The notes: a model not told the origin generated them from the sequence alone. Counted from the first letter of the stretch, positions 36,544-44,991 are shown. The stretch is 63,847 bases of DNA from Chloroflexales bacterium ZM16-3 (GCA_004138175.2 RYFE02000032.1:1-63847), one strand, 5' to 3'. Translations and numbers: made by a program.

Positions 36544-37587
36544 ATGAGCGACAGCCGGATTGACCTCCAGAGCCTCCAGACGATCGACAGCGTGCCCATT
36601 GATGGAACAGGCCCGGATCTGTTCGATATGGAGCGCGTGCGCGCCCACATCGAGGGCGCGATCAAGTGGCGGCGCCACACGGGCGACCCCGACCCCATCG
36701 CCTATCTCATCCAGCGCCGCTGCCTGGTGCAAGACGGCGAGGTTCTCCTGGCCACCCCCGCCGGGATCTTGGCCTTCGCACGAGAGCCGCAGCGCTTCTT
36801 CGCCGCCAGCGGCGTCCACCTGCTGCACTACCGTGGAACCCAACCAAACTCGCTAGAGGTTATCCACATCGAGCGCGCCATCGGAGGCACCATCTTCGAC
36901 CAGCTCGCGCGCATCGAAGAGTACCTCAACCATAACACCAAGCACGGCATGACCATCCAGAGCGGCTACGAGCGCGTAGATGTCCACGAGTACCCGCCGG
37001 TGGTGCTTCGCGAGCTGGGGGTGAATATGATCGCCCACCGCGACTACCGCGATCTTCACTCCTTCGCCAGCGTCAAGCTGTTCGCGGATCACATTGAGTG
37101 GATGAACCCAGGCGGCCTCCCCGAGGGAGTCACCATCGACCAGCTCCTCAACGTGCAGCGCAGCCGCAACCCCGCACTCTTCGCGCTGCTCTTCGACCGC
37201 GGCCTCATCGAGGGGGTAGGCCAGGGGCTCGACACCGTCGTCGAGACGCTCGCCCGCGAGAAGATGCAGCCCGCCGAGTTCGAGGACATCAACCACGCCT
37301 TCTTCGTCGCCCGCGTGCGCGGCCGGTCGATCGAGAATGTCTTCCAGCACGACGCCTACACACAGCTCAACGCGCGCCAGAAGCAGACTCTAGAGGTGAT
37401 CCGCGAGCGTGGCGAGGTGACCGTCAACGATTTGCGCGGCGTGCTCGGCTCCACGATAAGCGCGCGGCAGATCCTGCGCGACCTGAACCTCATGGTCGAC
37501 ATGGGGCTGATCGTCATCGTTGGCCGCTCGCGGAATACGCGCTACCGCATCGCAGGCCCGCCGCGTCTCCCGCGTCTCGAACCATAA
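36544..37587 (+). CDS. COG2865-like ATP-binding regulator lacking AlbA_2 domain
   Basis: The 347-aa protein has a central GHKL-type ATP-binding domain (HATPase_c_4) around residues 130-250, with ELGVNMIAHRDYRD as its N box. A winged-helix region lies at ~285-340 (VTVNDLRGVLGSTISARQ). Such proteins usually begin with an AlbA_2/Schlafen-like domain, which is absent. ATG 36544 has AAGGAGCG 9 nt upstream. Its stop codon lies inside the 8-bp target duplication of copy 3 of the 114-bp element, so the insertion just spared the frame. It lies next to the iteron region, so a role in replication control is possible but unproven. Confidence 0.75.
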   Translation: MSDSRIDLQSLQTIDSVPIDGTGPDLFDMERVRAHIEGAIKWRRHTGDPDPIAYLIQRRCLVQDGEVLLATPAGILAFAREPQRFFAASGVHLLHYRGTQPNSLEVIHIERAIGGTIFDQLARIEEYLNHNTKHGMTIQSGYERVDVHEYPPVVLRELGVNMIAHRDYRDLHSFASVKLFADHIEWMNPGGLPEGVTIDQLLNVQRSRNPALFALLFDRGLIEGVGQGLDTVVETLAREKMQPAEFEDINHAFFVARVRGRSIENVFQHDAYTQLNARQKQTLEVIRERGEVTVNDLRGVLGSTISARQILRDLNLMVDMGLIVIVGRSRNTRYRIAGPPRLPRLEP

Positions 37588-37590
37588 ACC

Positions 37591-37704
37591 GCAATACCGC
37601 AGAAGTAACGCTGTCACCCTGAGCGAAGCGAAGGGTCCCGGCCGGGATTCTTCGCTTCGCTCAGAATGACAAGCTCTCCCACAGCGCCACTTATGCGGTA
37701 TTGC
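37591..37704. mobile_element. 114-bp non-autonomous inverted-repeat element, copy 3
   Basis: It has the same 114-bp length, ends (GCAATACCGCAGAAG... and complement) and core as copies 1 and 2, with several base changes near its right end. Target duplication CATAAACC lies at 37583-37590 and 37705-37712. Confidence 0.92.
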
Positions 37705-37726
37705 CATAAACCTCCCTTTCTCGACA

Positions 37727-37791
37727 TTGCGTGACATCGTAATGTCGAGAAACGACCGCGCGCCATTGCGTGACATTACGATGTCACGCAA
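37727..37791. promoter_or_regulatory. Inverted ATGTCACGCAA sites, candidate Rep operator
   Basis: Three copies of the 11-mer lie here: 37727-37737 and 37766-37776 in reverse, and 37781-37791 forward. The last two face each other within a large perfect palindrome with 19-bp arms at 37758-37776 and 37781-37799, centre TACG. Inverted iterons typically act as the autoregulatory operator of an initiator gene; that role is inference. Confidence 0.65.
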
Positions 37792-37942
37792 TGGCGCGCA
37801 ACGGCCCGCACCCGGTGCGATGTAGACAATACCTGCGGGCATCGACACCATGCGGCCATGTCGAGCAATATATGCACCAGCCACTGTGCAGAAACCGCAT
37901 TAGGACGCGGTAAACAGCCCTGGCCAGCTTAACTGTGCCTAA

Positions 37943-38042
37943 TTGCGCGACATGACGGGGCAGCCCATGTCACGCAAACTACGATTCATGTCGCGCAAGT
38001 CATCGAAAAGTGTCACGCAACTATCTTGTGCATGTCACGCTA
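37943..38042. repeat. Iteron array, candidate replication origin
   Basis: Five further copies of ATGTCACGCAA lie here with at most one mismatch each. One is reversed at 37943-37953. Four are direct at 37967, 37988, 38010 and 38032, spaced 21, 22 and 22 bp (two helical turns). This is the geometry of iteron origins bound by a Rep protein. A less GC-rich stretch follows (38041-38300), then the primase/helicase-like gene. Binding and origin function are inferred. Confidence 0.7.
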
Positions 38043-38405
38043 AATTGCTATGCTAGGTGCAGTATCACATTCTCGATGATGGAGCACACGTCACGGCGAC
38101 ACGGCCATCACCACGGAAAATAACACAGTATTGCGGGCACGCAAAAGGCCCTCGACCCCTCTGCCGCCAAGCACTAGGTCGAAGGCCTCCCAAACGCAGC
38201 CCGCATACAGCATGGCTTTGTGTTGCCATTTTACTATAACAACTGCCGATCCCACTGTCAAGCCCTCCTGTTGATAGGGACGCGCGTTTCGTTTTTCTAA
38301 GCCAGATAACGCCCATAGCGGGGCCGTCTTGCCCATGTTGATCACCTCGGTCGATGTGGCGGGTTCGTGTCGCCAAAAAAGGGCCTGCTGGCAGGAGCAT
38401 CACCT

Positions 38406-41400
38406 GTGGACCCGTATCAGACCATCCCGACCATTCACCCGAGCCTGCCACCGCTCCGCCTCGTCAATCGGCGCACGCTAGAGCATGTCGGCGCATGCCC
38501 CTTCTGCGGCGGCGACCACCGCAGCGACCGCTTCCACGTCTGGATGGAGCCCGGCCACGAGCGCTTCTGGTGCCGCACCTGCGACGCCAAGGGTCCACTG
38601 AAGAAGCTGCTTGGCGAAGAGATCCGCCCGCAGACAATCACCACTCGCCAGAGCAAGCGGCACCCGGTCACCCTGGCCGACCCGGCCCACGTCGCCCACT
38701 ACCGCCAGATCTACGCCACCATCGCCCTGTGGGGGCACACCCTGCTGCTTGACGAGGCCAATCCCGAGCCGCTGGCCTACATCCGCCAGCGCGGTATCAC
38801 GGAGGCGATGATCGGCCACCAGCTGCTCGGCGTCACCCTGCGCGACCCCCAGGCTATCCCCGATCTGCTGCGCCGGGAGCTTCCCGAATTGCTCACCTAT
38901 GCCGAAGAGGCTGGTGTGCTCGTGCGCGACGGCGATCAGCTGCGCGCCCACCCCAACCTCTGCGGTGCCCTGCTCTTCCCCTACCTCGCCGATGGCGAGG
39001 TGGTCGACCTGCGCGCCCGCTCCTTCCCCGGCAAGGGCTACCGCTCGCTCCCCGGCGGCTACGCCGAGCGTGGCGCGATCTTCCCCTTCGGCTGGGACAG
39101 CCTCGACGGAGAGGATACCGTCATCCTCACCGAGGGCGAGTTCAAGGCCCTAGCCGTCACCCAGGCATACCGCGACGGGCGACTGAGCCTGCCCGCCCTG
39201 GCCCACCCCGGCCTGAGCTACATCCGCGAGGAGTGGGCCCAACAGCTTCAGGCCCGCGGCATCCGCACCGTCATCCTGGCCTACGACAGCGGCCCGCGCC
39301 CAACGAAAGACGGCGCGCTCCAGCTCGCCCCCGAGGAGACCTGGAGCATCCGCCATGGCCAGCGCCTGGCCGCCGCCGGGCTGGATGTGCGCGTGCTGCG
39401 CCTGCCGCTCGCCCCCGGCCAGCAGAAAGCCGACCTCGACGCCTTCCTGCTTGATCACAGTCCCGCCCAGCTCCAGCACCTGATCGACAGCGCGCCCAGC
39501 CTGCACGACTATCACCGCAGCCTGCCGCGATACCTGCTCCAGCAAGCAAAGATTCCCACGCCCGGCAGCTATCCGACCCGCCGGGCCCGGCCGCAGCGCC
39601 TAGCGGCGTCAGCCGCCCGCTCGGCCGCGCCACCGCCCAGCATCAGCCTGGAGCAGACCCGTGCCCAGATCGCCCAGATCGTGCAGCAGCACGCTACCGA
39701 CGGCCAGGGCTTCCTCATCCTCGCCCACGCCCCCGGCATCGGCAAGGGCCACAACACCACGGAAGGTCTGCGGGCACACCTGCGCAGCACCGAGTCCCCC
39801 GGCCAGATCGTCTGGACTGCCCCACGCAAGGCCCAGCTCCACGACCAGACCGGCCTTGACCTCATCCCGCTCCACGGGCGCAACGAAGGCAACTGCCATC
39901 GGCTAGCCGAGGCCCAGGCCCTGGCCGCCAAGGGCTACCCCGTGCGCCAGACGCTCTGTGAGCGCCGCTGCCCCTTCGTCGATCACTGTCCCTACCTGCG
40001 CCAGTTCGGCGTCGAGGCCGACCGCTTCGCCGCCCAACCGCTGCTGCTCGCCACCGGATGGTGGCAGGATGCCGGCGTGCTGGTGATGGACGAGTTCAAC
40101 CCGGCCCAGCTCACCAACCTCGTCACCCTCACCAGCGCCGACCTCGCCGCGATCGGGCGGAGCGCGGACTGCCCCCACGCCCAGGCAACCCTGCGCTGGC
40201 TGGGACAGATCCTCGGGGCAACCAGTGACCGCACCCTCACCGGAGGGCTGCTACTGCGCGAGCTGGAGACCGCCGCCCGCGCCGAGGGTCTCGCGCTGGC
40301 GGCCACCCTCAACGCCGCCGAGGCCAACCTGCCCGACGAGGCTCAGCAGGCGCTGCTGCCCGGCCTCCCCAACGGCGCGAGCCTGGCCGAGTTTAACGCC
40401 CTGCCACCCAACCACCTCGGCACAATCATCCGCCAGCTGGCCCGCGAGCAGCACCGCCACCTGAGCGGCACGCCGTTCACCAGCCGCCTAGAACTGGGCG
40501 GCGGCATACTGCGCCTCCTGCTGCGCCACACGCACCTGATCGCCCAGCTCGCCCAGCCCGCCCAGCCCAAGATCATCCTCGACGCCACCGTCAACACGCC
40601 GCTGCTCCAGGCGATCTTCCCCGACACGCCCATCCAGATCGAGCAGCCGCCCCGCGCCGACCAGGCCACCGTGATCCAGGTCATCTCCCGCGACTGGGCC
40701 AAGAGTACCCTGCGCGGCCAGCGCCGCGACCAGTGGTACGACGCAGTGGCGCAGCACATCCGGCCTGACCGACCAACCCTCGTGGTGTGCACGCTGGCCG
40801 CCGCAGACGACCTGCGGCGGGCGCTGGCCGCGCGCGGCCACCCCGATGTGGTCGTCGCCCATTATGGCGCACTGCGCGGCGCGAACGACTACAAGGGCCA
40901 CGACGTGATCCTGGCCCAGGTCTACCACCCCAACCTGGAGGCGATCACCCGCGCGGGCCGGGCGCTGTTCGCCGACGACGCCGAGGCGCTCGACGAGCGG
41001 ATCATCACCACCGACCGGGTGTTGGCGGACGCGAGTGGGGCACGCTGGGCGGTGCAGGTGCCGACCTTCGCCGACGCGCGGCTGGCAGCGCTGCTAGAGA
41101 GCCAGCGCGAGGCAGAGATGGTGCAGTGCGCGCTGCGCGGGCGACCGCTCGATCACCCAGACGTACAGATCACCCTGCTCTTTGGCCTGCCCATCCCCGG
41201 TCTGAGCCCAACCAAGATCCACGAGGATACGCCCTCGCGAATGAGCAACGGCGGGCGTCTCCAGCAGGCCCGCGAGACGCTAGCCGCGACGGCGCGCAGG
41301 CTGCTGGACAGCGGCGCACGGCTGATCGGCGTGGAGGAGTTAGCTCAGGCCAGCGGGGCCAGCGTAGTAACCGTGCGCAAGCACTTGGCCGCGGTGGCGG

Positions 41401-41705
41401 GCCGACTCGGGCTACGGCTGGTTCAACAGCGGCGGGTCGTGACGCTGCCGCAGGGCGGCGAGCGCGCCTACGAGCGCTGGGTGTTGATGCGGCGTGGGCG
41501 ACGGGTGCCACCGCGTAGCGAGCGGGATCTCCCCACCGATTATGCGCAACCTGCGGAGGGCACGGATCAGGCGCGTAATATGAATTCAATTATCCGCGTG
41601 ATCCGTTCTCCGGGTATGCGGCGATCACTGCTACGCGCACAGCACCGACGGTCGCTGAGCCGACGCAATTATCTGATGCGTAACCGATTTCATCTTCGCA
41701 CCTGA
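38406..41705 (+). CDS. Primase/helicase-like replication protein (zinc ribbon, TOPRIM, P-loop, HTH)
   Basis: This 1099-aa protein has a CHC2-like zinc ribbon with Cys 31, 34, 56 and 59. A TOPRIM-like region follows with E243 in LTEGEFKAL and AYDSGPRP further on. A P-loop variant APGIGKG (~441) and a Walker B-like VMDEFNP (~560) come next. A Cys cluster CERRCPFVDHC (~517) recalls the Fe-S motif of DinG/XPD helicases. A C-terminal helix-turn-helix lies around GVEELAQASGASVVTVRKHL. GTG 38406 was chosen for its AGGAG 9 nt upstream; GTG 38367 is an alternative. It is probably a mobile-element replication protein acting at the iterons upstream. Walker A lacks the usual Ser/Thr after Lys. Confidence 0.7.
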   Translation: MDPYQTIPTIHPSLPPLRLVNRRTLEHVGACPFCGGDHRSDRFHVWMEPGHERFWCRTCDAKGPLKKLLGEEIRPQTITTRQSKRHPVTLADPAHVAHYRQIYATIALWGHTLLLDEANPEPLAYIRQRGITEAMIGHQLLGVTLRDPQAIPDLLRRELPELLTYAEEAGVLVRDGDQLRAHPNLCGALLFPYLADGEVVDLRARSFPGKGYRSLPGGYAERGAIFPFGWDSLDGEDTVILTEGEFKALAVTQAYRDGRLSLPALAHPGLSYIREEWAQQLQARGIRTVILAYDSGPRPTKDGALQLAPEETWSIRHGQRLAAAGLDVRVLRLPLAPGQQKADLDAFLLDHSPAQLQHLIDSAPSLHDYHRSLPRYLLQQAKIPTPGSYPTRRARPQRLAASAARSAAPPPSISLEQTRAQIAQIVQQHATDGQGFLILAHAPGIGKGHNTTEGLRAHLRSTESPGQIVWTAPRKAQLHDQTGLDLIPLHGRNEGNCHRLAEAQALAAKGYPVRQTLCERRCPFVDHCPYLRQFGVEADRFAAQPLLLATGWWQDAGVLVMDEFNPAQLTNLVTLTSADLAAIGRSADCPHAQATLRWLGQILGATSDRTLTGGLLLRELETAARAEGLALAATLNAAEANLPDEAQQALLPGLPNGASLAEFNALPPNHLGTIIRQLAREQHRHLSGTPFTSRLELGGGILRLLLRHTHLIAQLAQPAQPKIILDATVNTPLLQAIFPDTPIQIEQPPRADQATVIQVISRDWAKSTLRGQRRDQWYDAVAQHIRPDRPTLVVCTLAAADDLRRALAARGHPDVVVAHYGALRGANDYKGHDVILAQVYHPNLEAITRAGRALFADDAEALDERIITTDRVLADASGARWAVQVPTFADARLAALLESQREAEMVQCALRGRPLDHPDVQITLLFGLPIPGLSPTKIHEDTPSRMSNGGRLQQARETLAATARRLLDSGARLIGVEELAQASGASVVTVRKHLAAVAGRLGLRLVQQRRVVTLPQGGERAYERWVLMRRGRRVPPRSERDLPTDYAQPAEGTDQARNMNSIIRVIRSPGMRRSLLRAQHRRSLSRRNYLMRNRFHLRT

Positions 41706-42040
41706 CAGATCTACGATCATATCGTACGGTAAGAAAAGCTTCGTGGAGACACGTGGCACGCCGATCTACGGCATCAAACGACCGCTGTGGATGGTCATGC
41801 TGGTGTTGGCGTTGTTGGCGAGCGGGTGCCCTATTCCGCCATCGTGTTTGCCTTCATGCTGCCCGAGTAGCAATTGCGGTTCTATTGTGTGTAAAAAGTG
41901 GCAATACCGCAGAAGTCACGTGGTACATCAATCCGCAATCTTGATTCTTCCGGTGCGCGGGTAGAGACGCCCCGCTGGGGCGTCTCTACGGCATTGGAGC
42001 GCGGTAGGTTATCCCCTGAAACAGAATTTCTGTCCGCCCT
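41706..42040. other. Repeat-bearing gap after primase gene
   Basis: A solo end of the 114-bp family (GCAATACCGCAGAAGTCACG) lies at 41901-41920 without partner or duplication. A GTAGAGACGCCCC palindrome lies at 41961-41989. A GTG-started frame at 41743-41964 has a lipoprotein-like start (LALLASGC) but weak initiation and runs into the solo end. It may be a truncated lipoprotein gene and is not called as real. Confidence 0.5.
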
Positions 42041-42130
42041 AACCGCTCCGAGGGAGAGAGGGAATCCCGCATCAGGATGCGCTCATCCCTCTTTACCCTG
42101 GTGGGAGAGAGGGCTGGAGGGTGAGGGCTG
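42041..42130. repeat. Dispersed CCCTCACCC-type repeat
   Basis: GAGGGAGAGAGGG ... GGGAGAGAGGGCTGGAGGG is the inverted counterpart of the sequence at 63668-63775 (CCCTCACCCCCAGCCCCC). Such repeats are widespread in bacterial intergenic DNA. Confidence 0.6.
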
Positions 42131-42400
42131 GGCTGCGGCAGATTCCTTGAGAGGGCAATCTGGGGACACGACACATATCTGACAGACAACTGCCCCGGAG
42201 CTTATACGGAGGCTGTCAAGGAGCGTGCGTGGGGCACTGAATCGAACCGTAGCGACTGTTATTCAAGGTGCAGCCCCATCACATATGCGCACAGGAGCGA
42301 ACCACAACCGACACAGAAAAAGCATAGATCTCCTCGCGCTCGGCGTATACGATGGGTGATAGCAACACGGTGTTCGGTCGTGAGCACAAGGGGGCCTTCT

Positions 42401-43513
42401 ATGACTCGGGGCGCTAGCCTTTTCGACAAAAAGGTATTATTGGTTGACGATCAGGAGATAAACCTCCAGTTGCTCGAACGTATTCTCCGGCACGAAGGCT
42501 TTAGCTCTGTTCATAGCCTGAGCGACCCCTACGAGGTACTGTCGACCTACATCGAGTACCAGCCCGATGTCATCCTGCTCGACCTGATGATGCCCGGCCT
42601 CGACGGCATCACGATCATGCATCTGCTGAACCAGTACATCCCCGACAGCGTCTACCTGCCCGTCTTGGTGCTCACGGCAGACATGAGCCCCGAGTCGCGG
42701 CGGGAGGCTCTGGCCGTGGGGGCGAAAGACTTCCTGACCAAGCCGTTCGACCCGACCGAGGTCGTCTTGCGAATCCGGAACCTTCTGGAGACACGCCACC
42801 TTTACCTCCAGCTCCAGAAGCAGAATCAACACCTGAGCCAACAGGTTCAGCTCGGCCTGCGCGACATCGACGAGGCCCAGACTGAGGTCATCCTGCGGCT
42901 CGCGCAGGCCGCCGAGTACCGCGACGAAGACACTGGCCTGCACACCCAGCGCGTTGGACGGCTCTCGGCGCTAATCGCCAGGTCGCTTGGCCTCAATGAC
43001 GATCAGATCGAGCTTATCCGCCGCGCCGCGCCGCTCCACGATATCGGCAAGATCGCGATCCCTGATCATATTCTGCGCAAGCCGGGACGGCTCACCGCAG
43101 ATGAGCTTCGGCGGATGCAGGAGCACGCGGCGGTGGGGGCGCGTATGTTGGAAGATAGCCGGTTCCCGCTGCTCCAGGCCGCCCACGAGATCGCCCTCTA
43201 CCATCATGAGCGATGGGACGGCGCAGGCTACCCGCAGGCGATCAAGGGGCCTGACATCCCGATCATGGCTCGGATTGTCGCAGTGGCCGACGCCTTCGAT
43301 GCACTGACCCACGAGCGTCCCTATAAGCGCGCCTGGAGCGTCGAGGAGTCGCTGGCCGAGCTGCGTGCGTGCAGTGGCGCTCGCTACGACCCACGGGTGA
43401 TCGAGGCGCTGAATAAGGTCGTGATCCAGGAGGGGCTCATTCGCCCCGAGGCGAGCGTCTCTTTGGGCGCGATCTACCCAGATCATGGAGCGCGGATCAT
43501 GGCCACCATGTGA
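42401..43513 (+). CDS. Response regulator with HD-GYP domain
   Basis: The 370-aa protein has an N-terminal receiver (DD at 16-17, Asp61 in LLDLMMPG, Lys in LTKPF), a coiled linker (~130-160) and an HD-GYP domain with HD at 213-214 and GYP at 276-278 (HHERWDGAGYP). It would hydrolyse cyclic di-GMP when phosphorylated. ATG 42401 follows AGGGGG. No dedicated kinase is adjacent, so one of the kinases in the last 9 kb could serve it. The upstream region is repeat-rich. Confidence 0.92.
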   Translation: MTRGASLFDKKVLLVDDQEINLQLLERILRHEGFSSVHSLSDPYEVLSTYIEYQPDVILLDLMMPGLDGITIMHLLNQYIPDSVYLPVLVLTADMSPESRREALAVGAKDFLTKPFDPTEVVLRIRNLLETRHLYLQLQKQNQHLSQQVQLGLRDIDEAQTEVILRLAQAAEYRDEDTGLHTQRVGRLSALIARSLGLNDDQIELIRRAAPLHDIGKIAIPDHILRKPGRLTADELRRMQEHAAVGARMLEDSRFPLLQAAHEIALYHHERWDGAGYPQAIKGPDIPIMARIVAVADAFDALTHERPYKRAWSVEESLAELRACSGARYDPRVIEALNKVVIQEGLIRPEASVSLGAIYPDHGARIMATM

Positions 43514-43542
43514 GGCAGCATCGCCCGGCGGCTGAATCCGCG

Positions 43543-43576
43543 GGCATAGCCCGCCCGTTTACGGGCCGGGCGCTCA
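43543..43576. repeat. Hairpin repeat shared with 54459-54495
   Basis: GCATAGCCCGCCCGTTTACG followed by GGCCGGGCGCTCAG recurs with few changes near 54459-54495. The self-complementary CCGCCCGT...ACGGGC part could be a terminator after the HD-GYP gene. There is no T-run. Confidence 0.5.
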
Positions 43577-43624
43577 GCTTGGTAACGGCGACACCCGTTC
43601 AGATCCCATCGTCGTGTGTCCCCT

Positions 43625-44008
43625 CTAGTGGCGCAGCGTGTCTGCTGTCGGTTGCCTCTGGTCTGTCGCCGTAGGATCGTCTACGGCCTCGTCACGCAGG
43701 CTCACCAGTAAGAGGTCAAGCACACGTGGGAGGAGGTCAGGGCGTCGCTCCAGAAGGCTAAGAATGGTCTGTAATCCTTCATTGGCGTAGACACCGGGGA
43801 GGAAGATGGTTGCCGGGCGACCGAGCAGATGGGCAGCCTGTATCAGCGTGCTGACCGACATACTCCGCGTGCCATGCTCATAGCGGGCGATCGTTGAGCG
43901 ATCAACCCCCATCTGCTCCGCGAGATCGTCCTGCCGCAACCCCCGCGACAGCCGAGCGGAACGCAAGGCGTTGCCTACCTGGGCGTCAACCTGGGCGGGA
44001 TCGGTCAT
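43625..44008 (-). CDS. XRE-family helix-turn-helix regulator
   Basis: The 127-aa protein has an HTH_3 domain at ~12-65 (LRQDDLAEQMGVDRSTIARYEHG) and an unrecognised acidic tail. Its ATG overlaps the stop of the antirepressor gene by 4 bp (ATGA), so the two are coupled. It is the likely ligand of the four operator repeats upstream of the operon. It resembles prophage or mobile-element repressors. Confidence 0.9.
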   Translation of the reverse strand: MTDPAQVDAQVGNALRSARLSRGLRQDDLAEQMGVDRSTIARYEHGTRSMSVSTLIQAAHLLGRPATIFLPGVYANEGLQTILSLLERRPDLLPRVLDLLLVSLRDEAVDDPTATDQRQPTADTLRH

Positions 44009-44763
44009 AGCAAGCTCTCCTGGAGTGGTGGCAGCGCATCTGGGTCATCAGGCAGGTAGGTTCGCGCTGTCTGTCCTAGCCACCTCAGCGCCTGTTCATA
44101 CTTTGATTCGGGCAGCGCATCGTAGCGCGGTGTGCCCAGGTCGATGCAGAACTGAGCGAAGAGCTTGCCGAAGATGTCGCGTCCCTCCCGCAGCTCATAG
44201 CGTTTTGCGATGCGCTTTATTGACCGCTGGATATATTCAGCCTGTGTCGCGCTGACAGGGGTACGTTGCTGGATGTCGCCCACAATCTCCTCGACGATGC
44301 TGATGCGCCGCTCGTGGTTGATCTGGGCGTCTAGCAGGCGGCGAATATCGGCGAGCGCCTCGTCAATCCGCTGCTGCGCTGGGGTCGTCGGCACGTCGGA
44401 GCTGCGTAGGTAGATCTGGGCCAGCACATCGACCAGCTCGGTCTGGTACTGCACCAGCTTTGGGCGTACCGCCTCGCTCACCTGATGTGGCGAGATAGTC
44501 GCGAGCCAGAAGGGGATGTATTTGTGGAGCAGCACCGCGATCTCTCGTGCTTGTCCATCGATGGGCACGCGATCTTTGCGCAGCCCTTGTCGTAGCACCT
44601 CGTGACGGCGGATTCGTTCGCTCTGGCTCTTGAGGTCGAGTCCTAGCACCGCGCAGATGGTACGCACGGGCACTGCCATGCCCTCGCCGGGGCGGTACAC
44701 AGAGAGCAGCGTATCGCCTTCAAACGCGATCTCTTGATATTTCTCTGGTGGGAGCAGATTCAT
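44005..44763 (-). CDS. Phage antirepressor N-terminal domain protein
   Basis: This 252-aa protein begins with a P22_AR_N-like domain (EGDTLLSVYRPGEGMAVPVR, then CAVLGLDLKSQSERIRR). The middle and C-terminal regions are helical and charged; the end (IAKRYELREGRDIFGKLFAQF) resembles phage ORF6C-type domains. ATG 44763 has AAAGGG 7-8 nt upstream. Antirepressors bind or titrate repressors; here it is co-transcribed with an XRE protein. No other phage structural genes are seen. Confidence 0.82.
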   Translation of the reverse strand: MNLLPPEKYQEIAFEGDTLLSVYRPGEGMAVPVRTICAVLGLDLKSQSERIRRHEVLRQGLRKDRVPIDGQAREIAVLLHKYIPFWLATISPHQVSEAVRPKLVQYQTELVDVLAQIYLRSSDVPTTPAQQRIDEALADIRRLLDAQINHERRISIVEEIVGDIQQRTPVSATQAEYIQRSIKRIAKRYELREGRDIFGKLFAQFCIDLGTPRYDALPESKYEQALRWLGQTARTYLPDDPDALPPLQESLL

Positions 44764-44778
44764 GGCGAACCCTTTTAT

Positions 44779-44934
44779 ATGTGCCGGAGAGTCACACCTA
44801 CCGTAGCACGAGCGTACTGATCTGTCAAGCGTGACTCTCTGGCACACATGATGGGCCATCTGCCCACCAATATGTGCCAGAGAGTCACGTAGCAAGGGGA
44901 GGATGGCCTCCGCTGCGTGACTCTCTGGCACATA
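44779..44934. promoter_or_regulatory. Four operator-like repeats TGTGCCAGAGAGTCAC
   Basis: Copies lie at 44779-44795 (forward, one change), 44831-44849 (reverse), 44871-44889 (forward) and 44916-44934 (reverse). The last two form an inverted pair extending to CCAATA/TATTGG (44867-44938). They cover the promoter region of the antirepressor-XRE operon. The pattern is that of a cooperative repressor operator. Which of the two proteins binds is inference. Confidence 0.8.
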
Positions 44935-44958
44935 TTGGTGGGGTTCAGCCGACGTGGT

Positions 44959-44983
44959 AAAGACGCCCCGCCGGGGCGTCTTT
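44959..44983. repeat. AAAGACGCCCC palindrome
   Basis: A perfect palindrome of the same family as 32493 and 41961; like 41961 it is followed by CGGCATTG. It is dispersed repeat DNA. Confidence 0.75.
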
Positions 44984-44991
44984 CCGGCATT

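Noticed and set aside
37390-37884. 164-codon minus-strand frame over the element and iterons
   Set aside because: It runs through copy 3 of the 114-bp element and the palindromes; no ribosome-binding site or domain.
37727-38042. CRISPR array
   Set aside because: The repeat is only 11 bp, partly inverted, with 10-11-bp spacers and no cas gene; iterons fit better.
41743-41964. Small lipoprotein gene
   Set aside because: Weak GTG start, no Shine-Dalgarno, and the end is coded by a repeat; kept only as a note.
43625-44763. Toxin-antitoxin pair
   Set aside because: The N-terminal antirepressor domain and operator layout fit a regulatory switch; no toxin fold is visible.
44779-44934. CRISPR-like spacing of 16-bp repeats
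   Set aside because: Repeats alternate in direction and lie in a promoter; operator sites fit better.
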